From positions 1 to 62,923 of the forward strand of contig PNKE01000036.1 of NCBI GenBank assembly GCA_013822245.1: a DNA stretch of 62,923 nucleotides. The letters are read 5' to 3'. How positions within the stretch are numbered: position 1 is the first letter of the stretch; the number at the start of each line of letters is the position of its first letter. Origin of the DNA: Candidatus Solibacter sp. (GTDB lineage Bacteria; Acidobacteriota; Terriglobia; Bryobacterales; Bryobacteraceae). The notes below the pieces were generated by a model. The model did no database searches, had not been told where the DNA came from, and saw only the letters and a program-made list of their open reading frames with translations. Position numbers and translations under genes: made by a program. Shown here in pieces: positions 9,832-18,241 of the stretch.

Positions 9832-11070
9832 TCAGGCTCCCTTATTGAGTGCTTTATCGAGAAGGTCGAGGAACATGCCGACGTCGGTGACGATGCCGTG
9901 GGCCTGGGCCGAGCCGCGGTCGCCCAGTTTGGTGGCGACCGCCGGGTTGATATCGACGCAGACGGTCTTCACCCAACTCGGCAGCATGTTTCCGGTGGCG
10001 ATCGAGTGGAGCATCGAGCCGAGCATGAGGACGAGGCCGGCGCCGCGAATGATCTCGGCATAGGCGTCCTGGGCGGCGTTCATGTCGGTGATGGTGTCGG
10101 GCAGCGGACCGTCGTCACGCAGCGAGCCGGCAAGCACGAACGGCACGTTGTTGGCAATGCATTCGTACATCACGCCGCTGTTCAAAGCGCCCTTGCCGAC
10201 GGCGTCGCGGATCGATCCCGCGTGGTAGATCGCGTTGATCGCCCGCATGTGATTGCGGTGTCCATGCTCCTGCTGGCGGCCGTCGGCGAGCGAAACGCCG
10301 AGCGATGTGCCCAGCAGCGCGTTTTCGATGTCGTGGACGCCGAGCGCGTTGCCGGCAAGCAGTCCATTGACCCAGCCGTTGCGGATGAGCGATGACAGCG
10401 GGCCAACGCCGCCGGTGTGGACGACAACGGGTCCGGCGACCACCACCACTTTCTTGCCCGCTTCCCTCGCCTGACCCACCAGCGCCGCGGTCTGGCGCAC
10501 CGCCGTCTCCACCTGGCGTTCCGACGAGATCCCGTTCGACATGAACGCGAACGAAAGCCGGTCGCGCTCCTTCGATTCCGGGATCACCCGGATGCCGTCC
10601 ATGCCTGCCACCACTTCGTCGCCGGCGCGGATGTCGCGCAGGCGCACGCAGTAGGGCTGCCCGTCTCGCCAGGCGATCAGCGCATCCATGCGCTGGTTCC
10701 GGCACTCGCGCCACTCTCCGTCCCGCCTGACCATGGTGCGGTGGTTCGTGGTGGAATAGAAATCCTCCGGCGCGCATCGGTCGCGCACGATCGCCGCCCA
10801 CCGCGCATCGCCGCCTTCAACAGGCGCGCAACCCAGCATCAGTAGCTGCGCCAGCATCTGCTCGAGCTTCACCACCGACGGCGCCTGCACCTTCAGCCGC
10901 AGCCGCGACGGGTCCGCATTTGTCTTGCCGATATGGAAATGCTCCACCTCGAAGCGGCCGTCATATTCCACCACGGTGTCGAAGATCTGCTCCATGATGT
11001 GGGAGTCGATCAGGTGGCCTTCGGCCTCCACCACTTCCGTGAGCGCCTGTCGTCTGGACTGTTCTGTCAT
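9832..11070 (-). CDS. LOR/SDH-domain protein, TIGR00300 type (probable NAD-dependent ornithine cyclodeaminase)
   Basis: A 412-residue protein with an N-terminal LOR/SDH bifunctional-enzyme conserved domain (about 5-100, with FEVEHFHIGKTNADPSRLRL) and a C-terminal NAD-binding Rossmann-like region (about 210-410). Visible C-terminal motifs are VVVVAGPVVVHTGG, LIRNGWVNGLLAGNALGVHD and LPDTITDMNAAQDAYAE. This architecture matches the TIGR00300 family, whose archaeal members are reported as an alternative ornithine cyclodeaminase (ornithine to proline plus ammonia). The same domain forms the C-terminal part of cyanobacterial arginine dihydrolase ArgZ/AgrE, but the arginine dihydrolase domain is absent here. 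The specific reaction is therefore inferred from the family. It sits directly upstream of queF. Confidence 0.8.
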   Translation of the reverse strand: MTEQSRRQALTEVVEAEGHLIDSHIMEQIFDTVVEYDGRFEVEHFHIGKTNADPSRLRLKVQAPSVVKLEQMLAQLLMLGCAPVEGGDARWAAIVRDRCAPEDFYSTTNHRTMVRRDGEWRECRNQRMDALIAWRDGQPYCVRLRDIRAGDEVVAGMDGIRVIPESKERDRLSFAFMSNGISSERQVETAVRQTAALVGQAREAGKKVVVVAGPVVVHTGGVGPLSSLIRNGWVNGLLAGNALGVHDIENALLGTSLGVSLADGRQQEHGHRNHMRAINAIYHAGSIRDAVGKGALNSGVMYECIANNVPFVLAGSLRDDGPLPDTITDMNAAQDAYAEIIRGAGLVLMLGSMLHSIATGNMLPSWVKTVCVDINPAVATKLGDRGSAQAHGIVTDVGMFLDLLDKALNKGA

Positions 11071-11142
11071 TGGTGAACCTATTAGGATACCGCTCCGCCG
11101 CCGTCAACGCCGCCGCGCCGTTCTCGGCTACGCTGGAAGTCC

Positions 11143-11736
11143 ATGCCACTCACCGCGCCAGCCATCGTCCTGGCTTTCATCGCGGCGGCCTGTCCGCTGG
11201 CCGCGCAGAACGTCGCAACGCCCGTCAGGGCCGGCTCGCCGGACCGTGTCCGCTGGTTCGCCGCCGCCACCGCCGGGCCCGCGTCCACGATCGGCGGACT
11301 GATCACCAGCGGCTACGGCGTGCTGACTCATCAACCGCCCGAGTACCCGCCGAACACCACCGGCTTCGGCCAACGCTTCGGGATGCGGCTCACCGGCGTG
11401 GCCACGGGCAATGCGATCAACGCCTCGCTCGGGGCAATCTGGGGCGAGGACCCGCGTTATGCCAGGCACGGCGGGCCGGAGTTCGGCGGGCGGCTGAAAC
11501 GGATCATCGGCCACACCTTCGTCACCCGCTATAGCGATGGCCAGACTCGCTTCGCCTGGGCCAGGCTTGCCGGCAACGTCGGCAACAACTCTCTCTCCAA
11601 CCTGTGGCGGGTGCACAGCGAGGTAGGCGCGGCCCAGACGGCGAAAAGGATTTCGTTCGGTGTTCTCGGACAGATGGCCGGCAACGCCTTTGCCGAGTTC
11701 TGGCCCGGCGTCAGGAAGAAGTTCCGCAAACGCTAA
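11143..11736 (+). CDS. Secreted conserved hypothetical protein
   Basis: A 197-residue protein with a clear signal peptide (about 1-22, ending CPLAAQN) and no domain I can name. Features include GWGEDPRY-like wording (AIWGEDPRYARHGG), repeated aromatic/glycine positions and a basic C-terminus (VRKKFRKR). I associate this pattern with exported acidobacterial hypotheticals, but I cannot check this here. It is divergent from the LOR/SDH-family gene, with 72 bases between the starts. The mature protein is glycine-rich with alternating hydrophobics and could be outer-membrane associated; that is only a guess. Confidence 0.7.
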   Translation: MPLTAPAIVLAFIAAACPLAAQNVATPVRAGSPDRVRWFAAATAGPASTIGGLITSGYGVLTHQPPEYPPNTTGFGQRFGMRLTGVATGNAINASLGAIWGEDPRYARHGGPEFGGRLKRIIGHTFVTRYSDGQTRFAWARLAGNVGNNSLSNLWRVHSEVGAAQTAKRISFGVLGQMAGNAFAEFWPGVRKKFRKR

Positions 11737-12038
11737 CCAAACAACACCCGCGGGTCTGATATTGAACAATTAACTTTCCTTTATTTCAATACCGTCTCTT
11801 CCACTCCGCCGCCCCACCCCCTCCCCCTAAACCCGTCCGCGGCCGTACTGTAATCGATTGACAATAAAGATCATCCCTTACCCGGTCCCGCTCCCCCCTG
11901 CCCTCATGCGAACCACCTACTGCTGTCCCGGTCCGCCACATCCCCTGTCCCCGGTTGACCCCAATCACCCTAATGCTGTACAGTCGAAACTTCGATAGCC
12001 ATGTAGAGCCGTTTTTGTCTTGCCCTGACCAGACCGGA
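11737..12038. promoter_or_regulatory. Intergenic region with candidate promoter for the MltD-like gene
   Basis: About 300 bases without a gene. It contains the only AT-leaning stretch nearby (11757-11790). A TTGACC (11955-11960) lies 18 bases ahead of TACAGT (11979-11984), which would start transcription near 11991 and supports the ATG at 12039 rather than an in-frame ATG at 11955. A TTGACA at 11858-11863 has no matching -10. Confidence 0.4.
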
Positions 12039-13757
12039 ATGAATCACAGCACTCATGTTTACCGGACCCTGGCAGCCGTCGCGGCGGCCGTTGTTCTGTC
12101 CGCCCTTCCCTCCCCCGGCCAGTCCCAACTCCGCCCCGTCGCCGAGTTCCGCCTGCCCGATATCGATTCGGCAGCCCCTTCCGACGCCTCCCGCCCCACC
12201 GTGACCGCCCGCCCCCCTGCCCTGCTGATACCCACCGGCCCGCGGTCTGCCGCCAGGTCACTCGTCCAGAAGGCCATCGAGGATTCCGACCGCCACTACC
12301 AGTACGGCAAATTCTCCATCCAGGAAGGCAAGCCCGACCAGGCCCGCGCCGAGTTCGACACCGCCCTCAACATTCTGCTCGACCTGCCCGCCGGCCTGCC
12401 TGACCGCCCCCTCGCCGAACGCCGCTTCGAGGAACTCATCCGTCATATTCATAAGTACGACCTCGACAGCCTCGGCGCCGCAGCCGCCCAGGACGAGCCT
12501 GTCTACACCCAGTCGCCCCTCCAGCAGATCCTCGATCTGACCTTCCCCGTCGATCCCCGCCTCAAGGACCGAGTCGCCGAGCAGATCTCCGCCACCCAGT
12601 CGCAGTTGCCGATGACGATGAACGACGCGGTGCTCAGCTATATCAACTATTTCACCAACGCCCGCGGCTCCCGCACCCTGCTGGCCGGCCTTCGCCGCTC
12701 CGGCCGCTACCGCGGCATGATCCTCCGAGTCTTCGCCGAGGAAGGCGTCCCGCGCGAACTCATCCACCTCGCCCAGGCCGAATCCGGCTTTGTGCCCATG
12801 GCGGTTTCACGCAAAGCGGCCACCGGCATGTGGCAGTTCATCCGCTCCCGCGGCAACGAATACGGCCTCAAATCCTCCAATCTTCACGACGACCGCCTCG
12901 ATCCCGAAAAAGCCACCCGCGCCGCCGCCCGCCACCTGCGCGATCTTTATAACAAGATTGGCGACTGGCACCTCGCCATGGCCGCCTACAACTGCGGCCC
13001 CGGTTGCGTCGAACGCGCCGTCCAGCGCACCGGCTATGCCGACTACTGGGAACTCCGCTCGCGCAACGCCATCCCCAAGGAAACCCGCAACTATGTCCCG
13101 GCCATCCTGGCCATGGCCATTGTCTGCAATAACCTGGAAGCGTACGGCCTGGAGATGCCCGCCCTTGAACCGGCGCTGGCTTACGACACCATCGAGGTGG
13201 AGGCTGAAACCAGCCTCGCCCTCATCGCCGACGCCGCCGACGCCCCGGTCTCCGAAGTCCGCGAAATGAATCCTGCGCTCATCCGCGGCATCGCCCCGGA
13301 ATCGGCCCAGGTCCGCATCCCGGCGGGCAAGGCCGATGATGTGCTGGCCGCCCTTGATGCCGTCCCGGAAACCAACCGCCGCGCCTGGCGTCTGCACCGC
13401 GTCTCCACCGCCGACACGCTGCCGCTCATCGCCAAACGCTACTCGACCACGGCCGACTCCATCCTCAAGGTCAACACCCGCCTCAGCCGTGAGTTCTTCG
13501 ACGCCCCCCGCGACGGCGAACTCATCCTCATCCCGGCCCGCGAAGCGCCCGTCCGCGCCGCCGTGTCAAAGAAGAAGTCCACCCGGTCCAAATCAAGGGT
13601 GGCCTCAAGTACCACCGGAAAAGCGCCCGTGAAGAAGGTCGCATCGAAGGCCCCCGCCAAGTCCTCCGCTAAAACCGCCGTCGCCAGCAAGTCCACCCGC
13701 GGCGCCGTCAAAAAGGTAGCCTCCGCGTCCACCAAACGCCGCGCAGTCGCCCGCTAG
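12039..13757 (+). CDS. MltD-like membrane-bound lytic transglycosylase with LysM and a basic C-terminal tail
   Basis: A 572-residue exported peptidoglycan lytic transglycosylase. A signal peptide (about 1-28) is followed by a helical linker and the SLT catalytic domain, with catalytic Glu248 in LAQAESGFVPMAVSRKAA, then TGMWQFI and MAAYNCGPGCVERAV. One LysM-like repeat (VSTADTLPLIAKRYSTTADS) gives peptidoglycan binding. The last 65 residues are Lys/Ala/Ser-rich (KKVASKAPAKSSAKT and similar), like histone-H1-type tails, which is unusual for MltD. I chose the ATG at 12039 because an upstream in-frame ATG lies inside the likely promoter. It stands alone, with the pentapeptide-repeat gene downstream. 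Confidence 0.9.
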   Translation: MNHSTHVYRTLAAVAAAVVLSALPSPGQSQLRPVAEFRLPDIDSAAPSDASRPTVTARPPALLIPTGPRSAARSLVQKAIEDSDRHYQYGKFSIQEGKPDQARAEFDTALNILLDLPAGLPDRPLAERRFEELIRHIHKYDLDSLGAAAAQDEPVYTQSPLQQILDLTFPVDPRLKDRVAEQISATQSQLPMTMNDAVLSYINYFTNARGSRTLLAGLRRSGRYRGMILRVFAEEGVPRELIHLAQAESGFVPMAVSRKAATGMWQFIRSRGNEYGLKSSNLHDDRLDPEKATRAAARHLRDLYNKIGDWHLAMAAYNCGPGCVERAVQRTGYADYWELRSRNAIPKETRNYVPAILAMAIVCNNLEAYGLEMPALEPALAYDTIEVEAETSLALIADAADAPVSEVREMNPALIRGIAPESAQVRIPAGKADDVLAALDAVPETNRRAWRLHRVSTADTLPLIAKRYSTTADSILKVNTRLSREFFDAPRDGELILIPAREAPVRAAVSKKKSTRSKSRVASSTTGKAPVKKVASKAPAKSSAKTAVASKSTRGAVKKVASASTKRRAVAR

Positions 13758-13952
13758 TCCATCCCGCTTCCGCCCCCCGCCCACACCACGAACCGCCCGC
13801 GCCACGAGCCGCGCTGCTTGACGAGCCGCGACTGCAAGGAGCGGTCCGAGCCGAGCCGCCTGACTTCCCGCCACGCATGCCGAGGCGTTTCACTCTGGTT
13901 TTCCAGCCATTCCCATCGAATTGACATATGCTGTATCGATGGAGTCCGCCCG

Positions 13953-15224
13953 GTGTTACAGCAATTGAAGCGATGGCTCAATGAATCTCTCGAATCGCTG
14001 CGCCAAACGCTGGAATCCTTCGCCGAATGGACCGGCACCCCGGACGGCAAGGCCCGATTTGGCCGCCTCCAGTCCGTTGTAGGCTTCATCGCTGTCCTCG
14101 CGCTCATCGGAGCATCCGTCGCAGCCCTCTATCACCTGCCCTCCTGGTATGTGAACGAAAACGTCGGACCGAGGGTGCTTAGGTCACCCCTCCGCGCCTT
14201 CGAACTCGAAAACGAAACCCGCAAGACCCTCACCCAGATCATCCTCGGCATCTTCGGCCTTTTGGTTCTTTACTTCACCTGGCGCCGCGTCAAGGCCGGC
14301 GACAAGACCGCCGCCGTCGCCGAGCAGGGCCACCTCACTGACCGCTACACCAAGGCCATCGAACAACTCGGCAAACTCGAAAACGGCGAACCGAACATCG
14401 AGGTCCGCCTGGGCGGCATCTACGCACTTGAACGCATCGCGTACGATTCGCCACGCGACCAGCAGACCATCATGGAGGTCCTCTGCGCCTACGTCCGCCG
14501 CAACGCCGTCCCCACACCCGCCCCGCCAGCGTCCGAGCCCCCCGCCGGTGAATCGCCCGATGAAACCCCACCCGCAAAAGAGAAGCCCAGAATCGACATC
14601 CAGGCCATTCTGACCGTCATCGGCCGCCGCCAACGCGGCAACCGCCGCGAAAAGGAGTCCTACGAAATCGACCTGAGCGGCGCCTACCTCAACGGAGCGC
14701 AACTCTACAAAGCCCACCTGGAAGGGGCGCTCCTCAACGAAGCCCACCTGGAAGGGGCGTACCTCAGCGAAGCCCGTCTGGAAGGGGCGCTCCTCAACGA
14801 AGCCCACCTGGAAGGGGCGGACCTCAGCTTCGCCCACCTGGAAGGGGCGTACCTCCGCAAAGCCCACCTGGAAGGGGCGGTCCTCCTCAATGCCCACCTG
14901 GAAGGGGCGGTCCTCCTCAATGCCCACCTGGAAGGGGCGGACCTCCACAACGCCCACCTGGAAGGGGCGGGCCTCCACGAAGCCCACCTGGAAGGGGCGG
15001 TCCTCAGCTTCGCCCACCTGGAAGGGGCGGTCCTCAGCGGAGCCCACCTGGAAGGGGCGGTCCTCTTCGAAGCCCACCTGGAAGGGGCGGACCTCAGCGG
15101 AGCCCACCTGGAAGGATCCCGCAACCTGACCGTCGACCAAGTCAAATCCGCCAAGAACTGGGAAACAGCCCACTACTCCCCCGACTTCCGCCGCCAACTC
15201 GGCCTCCCCGACCCTCCAGCCTAG
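13953..15224 (+). CDS. Membrane protein with N-terminal two-helix domain and pentapeptide-repeat C-terminus
   Basis: A 423-residue protein starting at GTG 13953, with a GGAG ribosome site at 13941-13944. The longer open frame to 13818 has non-coding composition. Two membrane helices (around VVGFIAVLALIGASVAALY and IILGIFGLLVLYF) precede a conserved cytoplasmic block seen in many pentapeptide proteins: LTDRYTKAIEQLG, then EVRLGGIYALERIAYDSPRD. A proline-rich linker leads to a right-handed pentapeptide beta-helix made of about 14 decads of the form AHLEGAxLxx. The decads are encoded by almost perfect 30-bp DNA repeats. The function of this class is not established. DNA-mimicry, as in Qnr proteins, is not implied. 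Confidence 0.88.
   Translation: MLQQLKRWLNESLESLRQTLESFAEWTGTPDGKARFGRLQSVVGFIAVLALIGASVAALYHLPSWYVNENVGPRVLRSPLRAFELENETRKTLTQIILGIFGLLVLYFTWRRVKAGDKTAAVAEQGHLTDRYTKAIEQLGKLENGEPNIEVRLGGIYALERIAYDSPRDQQTIMEVLCAYVRRNAVPTPAPPASEPPAGESPDETPPAKEKPRIDIQAILTVIGRRQRGNRREKESYEIDLSGAYLNGAQLYKAHLEGALLNEAHLEGAYLSEARLEGALLNEAHLEGADLSFAHLEGAYLRKAHLEGAVLLNAHLEGAVLLNAHLEGADLHNAHLEGAGLHEAHLEGAVLSFAHLEGAVLSGAHLEGAVLFEAHLEGADLSGAHLEGSRNLTVDQVKSAKNWETAHYSPDFRRQLGLPDPPA
14711..15130 (+). repeat. 14 tandem 30-bp coding repeats in the pentapeptide gene
   Basis: Each 30-base unit has an 18-base near-invariant half (GCCCACCTGGAAGGGGCG, changed once to GCCCGTCTGG and once at the last unit to GGATCC) and a 12-base variable half that sets the x residues. 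Two neighbouring units (beginning 14891 and 14921) are identical over the full visible length. The period is a multiple of three, so gain or loss of units keeps the frame. Confidence 0.95.
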
Positions 15225-15252
15225 CCCGTGGATCAACGAGCAACCCTCCCGC

Positions 15253-15657
15253 TCAGGCCAGTTGCGTCCTCAGTCGCCGGTGTTCGACGTAGATGCAAGG
15301 CCCGGCGACAACCATCAGGCCGGCTTCCTTGGCCCGCCTCACCGCCCCCGGATGCTCCGTCCCCGGCTGCATCCACACCGCCTTCGCCCCGATCGCGATC
15401 GCCGATTCGACAATCTCCGGAACGTGCTCCGGCCGCCGGAAGATGTTCACCAGGTCCACCGGCTCCGGCACATGCTCTAAACGCGCGTAAGCCTGCTGGC
15501 TCAAAACCGCTTTCTCTCTAGGATTTACGGGAATAACCCTGAAGCCTTGCTTGAGCAGATACTCGGCGATCTCATAGCTCGGCCGCCACTCGTGCGACGA
15601 CAGCCCCACCGCGGCCACCGTCCTGGTTGCCTTCAGGATCTCTAACTCACAGTTCAT
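15253..15657 (-). CDS. CoA-binding protein, YccU family
   Basis: A 134-residue single-domain Rossmann-fold protein of the CoA_binding_2 (YccU) family. The dinucleotide/CoA loop is RTVAAVGLSSHEWRPSY near the N-terminus. A conserved V-P-V-N-P segment and the family-typical MQPGTEHPGAVRRAKEAG and AGPCIYVEH complete the domain. The family binds CoA; its cellular role is not established. It overlaps the stop of the upstream pseudouridine synthase by four bases (ATGA), so it is translationally coupled to it and is the last gene of the scpA-scpB-rlu unit. Confidence 0.88.
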   Translation of the reverse strand: MNCELEILKATRTVAAVGLSSHEWRPSYEIAEYLLKQGFRVIPVNPREKAVLSQQAYARLEHVPEPVDLVNIFRRPEHVPEIVESAIAIGAKAVWMQPGTEHPGAVRRAKEAGLMVVAGPCIYVEHRRLRTQLA

Positions 15658-16370
15658 TTCGTCTTCAGAAACCGCGACACTTCCTGGTCCGTTAGATGAC
15701 GGAACTCGCCTACAGGAACGTCCAGTTTCAACTTGCCGATCCGGACCCTGCGCAGCTTCTCGACCAGACGGCCGAAGTTCTTGAACATGATGCGGATCTG
15801 GTTCTGCCGGCCTTCGGTCAGTGTGATTTCATACCACGGGTTCGCGCCCGGTTTGAGCAGTTTGATCTGCGCCGGCGCGGTGCGGCGGCCGTGCAGCGGG
15901 ATGCCGGCGCGAAACTGTTCCAACTGCTCCAGGTTCAGGTTGCCGTTCACCTTGGCCACATACGTCTTTTCGACGTGCGTCTTGGGCGACGTGATATGGT
16001 TGGCGAATTCGCCGTCGGTGGTCAGCAGCAGCAACCCTTCCGAGTGGTAGTCCAGCCGCCCCACCGGGAAGACCCGCGCCTTGATCTTGCGCTCAATCAG
16101 ATGGCGGACCGTCTTGCGCCCCTCGGGGTCCGCGAGCGTCGTCACCACTTCCTTCGGCTTGTTCAACGCAATGTAGACATGTTTGGACGGAAACCGCAGC
16201 GCCTTGCCGTCCACCTTGATCACGTCGGCCGAGGCGTCGGCCTTCGCGCCCAGCTCGGTCGCCAGTTCGCCGTTCACCGTCACCCGCCCGGCCGTGATGT
16301 ACTCCTCGGCCTTACGCCGCGACGCGATCCCGGCCCGCGCCATGATCTTCTGCAACCGCTCCTCAGCCAT
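15654..16370 (-). CDS. rRNA pseudouridine synthase, RsuA/RluB family
   Basis: A 238-residue RNA uridine isomerase. An S4 RNA-binding domain lies at the N-terminus (MAEERLQKIMARAGIASRRK and the following GRVTVNGE). The catalytic domain carries the family aspartate in VGRLDYHSEGLLLLTTDGE. The closing TLTEGRQNQIRIMF motif is typical of RsuA/RluB/RluE/RluF. RluB (23S U2605) is the likeliest subgroup but cannot be fixed by eye. I chose the ATG at 16370 because it starts the S4 domain. It lies eight bases inside the end of scpB. The location beside scpA/scpB matches the common bacterial scpA-scpB-rluB order. Confidence 0.93.
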   Translation of the reverse strand: MAEERLQKIMARAGIASRRKAEEYITAGRVTVNGELATELGAKADASADVIKVDGKALRFPSKHVYIALNKPKEVVTTLADPEGRKTVRHLIERKIKARVFPVGRLDYHSEGLLLLTTDGEFANHITSPKTHVEKTYVAKVNGNLNLEQLEQFRAGIPLHGRRTAPAQIKLLKPGANPWYEITLTEGRQNQIRIMFKNFGRLVEKLRRVRIGKLKLDVPVGEFRHLTDQEVSRFLKTK

Positions 16371-17385
16371 TCGGTCCTTCTTCCCCGCCCGGCTCGCCGT
16401 TTTTCGTTTTCGCCGTTTCTTTGCTTTCCGGCTCCCCGGCCTGCGCCACCTCTTCTCCAATAAGTTCGTTAATTTCTATAACTTCTTTCGTTTCGTCAAC
16501 AGCCGGGATTTCGTTTGGCGGAGTCTCCTCCACGCTCTCGGCGGTCCCGCCGGCATCCAGCAATGCGTCCACCGCCGCCGCCGGGCCACCCGGCTGGATT
16601 TCGTTTTGTTGCGGCTCGGCGGCAAACTCCTCGTCGGCCATCGACTGCCGCCGGATCTCCTCAAACTCCTTCAGCGACGGCAATTCGTTCACGTCCTTCA
16701 GCCCGAACTGCGTCAGAAAGTCCTTCGTCGTCTTATAGAGCATCGGCCGGCCGATCACCTGTTTGCGTCCGGCCGTGGTCACCAGTTTACGGTCGATGAG
16801 CGTCTTGAGCACCCCGCCGCCCTGGACGCCGCGGATTTCGAGGATCTCGGGCAACGTGATCGGCTGTTTGTAGGCGATCACGGCCAGGGTCTCGAGCGCG
16901 GCCTGCGAGAGCTTCAACGGTTGCTTGAGGTTTTTAACGAAAGTCCTGATCGCTTCATGGTGTTCCGGCTTGGTGGCCATCTGGTAGCCGCCGGCCACTT
17001 CGCGGATCAGCAGCCCGCGCCCCGGCTGGGCGCTGTCCTCGACCAACTGGCGCAGGGCCTCTTCCACTTCCTTTTTGTCCCGGCCCAGCGCCTCGGCGAT
17101 CTGCCCCGCCGGCATCGGCTCGTTCATGACGTAGACCACCGCTTCGAGGACGGCTTTCAGCTCAGCGGCCTGGGCGTCGGGCGCGGTGGCGGGCTGCTCG
17201 GCCCCGCCCAGCAGGTCTGCCGCATCCATCTCCATTTGAACGGCTTGGCCGCCGGACCCGCCCTCCTCGTTGGCGGTTATGGAGGATTGGGCGCCGTCGC
17301 CGGACGCGCTCACCCCGTTCGCGGGCTCGTGGTTCTCATCTGTCTCGGGCGCCTCGCCGGCGGCCGGAATCTCGTTCTCTGCCAT
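16363..17385 (-). CDS. scpB: Segregation and condensation protein B, with long acidic tails
   Basis: ScpB is the winged-helix kite subunit that bridges ScpA and SMC in chromosome condensation. The conserved core (about residues 75-245) contains LKAVLEAVVYVMNEPMPAGQ, LSQAALETLAVIAYKQPIT and EILEIRGVQGGGVLKTLIDR. At 340 residues it is well above the usual 180-220. About 75 Asp/Glu/Ala-rich residues precede the core and about 95 acidic residues follow it. It lies 17 bases downstream of scpA and overlaps the pseudouridine synthase start. The tails look disordered; their role is unknown. Confidence 0.94.
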   Translation of the reverse strand: MAENEIPAAGEAPETDENHEPANGVSASGDGAQSSITANEEGGSGGQAVQMEMDAADLLGGAEQPATAPDAQAAELKAVLEAVVYVMNEPMPAGQIAEALGRDKKEVEEALRQLVEDSAQPGRGLLIREVAGGYQMATKPEHHEAIRTFVKNLKQPLKLSQAALETLAVIAYKQPITLPEILEIRGVQGGGVLKTLIDRKLVTTAGRKQVIGRPMLYKTTKDFLTQFGLKDVNELPSLKEFEEIRRQSMADEEFAAEPQQNEIQPGGPAAAVDALLDAGGTAESVEETPPNEIPAVDETKEVIEINELIGEEVAQAGEPESKETAKTKNGEPGGEEGPNG

Positions 17386-17402
17386 TGTTTTTCTTAACTC
17401 AG

Positions 17403-18191
17403 TCAGTTATTGTATTCGTCCTCGATCCTTGCCACCTGATCGTCGGTGGCCAGGAGCGAATCGAATGCGACATCGCGCTTCACCAGAATCTCGCCAAAGC
17501 TCTCTTTCTGGGTCAGTTTCAGCGCCTGCTGCTTCACCATCTCCAGCAGGGCCAGGAACAGGCAGATCATCGCCCTCCGGCTCTTCTGCTGTTCAAACAG
17601 CGGCACCAGCGGCACGCTTTCGCCCTTCGGCGCCCCCCGCAACACGTTCACTATAAAGAGGATCATGTCGGGAACCGACACATCCTCTTTCGATACTTCA
17701 TACTGCGGACGGGTCTTGGCCCGCTCCAGCACCTGCTCAAAGGTCTTCACCAGGTCGAACAGGCTCACCGCCAGGTCCGGCCCCGAATCCTCGGAAACGA
17801 ACTTCTCGATCTGTGGATTCGACCAGATCGCCTCCTCGATCATGCGCTTTTCCTGCAACATGGCCGCCGCGCTCTTGAAGCGTTCGTATTCGAGCAACCG
17901 GTCGACCAGCTCGCGCCGCGGGTCTTCCTGCGGGTCCAGTTTGTCGAGTTCCGGGTCGCGCGGCAGCAGCATCTTCGACTTGATATGGATCAGCGTCGCC
18001 GCCATGTAGACGAATTCGGCCGAAACCTCGATGTCGAGCGTCGCCGCCTGCGCCAGGAACTCCAGGTATTGCTTGGTGATCTGGGCGATCGGGATGTCGT
18101 GGATGTTCAACTGCTGCCGCCGGATGAGGTCCAGCAGCAGGTCGAGCGGCCCGTCATAATGCTCCAGATGGACGTTGAGAGGCGAAGACAC
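17403..18191 (-). CDS. scpA: Segregation and condensation protein A (kleisin)
   Basis: A 262-residue kleisin that closes the SMC ring with ScpB. The N-terminal signature VHLEHYDGPLDLLLDLIRRQ and the following IPIAQITKQYLEFL are diagnostic. The middle is acidic and helical, and the C-terminal winged helix contains FGEILVKRDVAFDSLLATDDQ. The start is GTG at 18191. An extended -10 (TGGTATCCT, 18200-18208) lies eight bases before it with no Shine-Dalgarno, so scpA is probably the leaderless first gene of scpA-scpB-rlu-yccU. Confidence 0.95.
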   Translation of the reverse strand: MSSPLNVHLEHYDGPLDLLLDLIRRQQLNIHDIPIAQITKQYLEFLAQAATLDIEVSAEFVYMAATLIHIKSKMLLPRDPELDKLDPQEDPRRELVDRLLEYERFKSAAAMLQEKRMIEEAIWSNPQIEKFVSEDSGPDLAVSLFDLVKTFEQVLERAKTRPQYEVSKEDVSVPDMILFIVNVLRGAPKGESVPLVPLFEQQKSRRAMICLFLALLEMVKQQALKLTQKESFGEILVKRDVAFDSLLATDDQVARIEDEYNN

Positions 18192-18199
18192 CAGCTATC

Positions 18200-18208
18200 A
18201 GGATACCA
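18200..18208 (-). promoter_or_regulatory. Extended -10 element TGGTATCCT before scpA
   Basis: Read on the minus strand, TGG-TATCCT ends eight bases before the GTG start of scpA. There is no Shine-Dalgarno in the gap. The form is nearly identical to elements before vapB and the thioesterase gene. Confidence 0.5.
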
Positions 18209-18241
18209 AGCCGCACCCGGCAGCACGTCCAGTCCGCACGG

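Noticed and set aside
14711-15130. CRISPR array
   Set aside because: The 30-bp period with conserved 18-base and variable 12-base halves mimics a small array, but the units code for AHLEGAxLxx decads in one open frame and no cas genes are present.
14184-15236. 350-codon open frame antisense to the pentapeptide gene
   Set aside because: It reads RPFQVG-type repeats that are only the reverse of the 30-bp DNA repeats.
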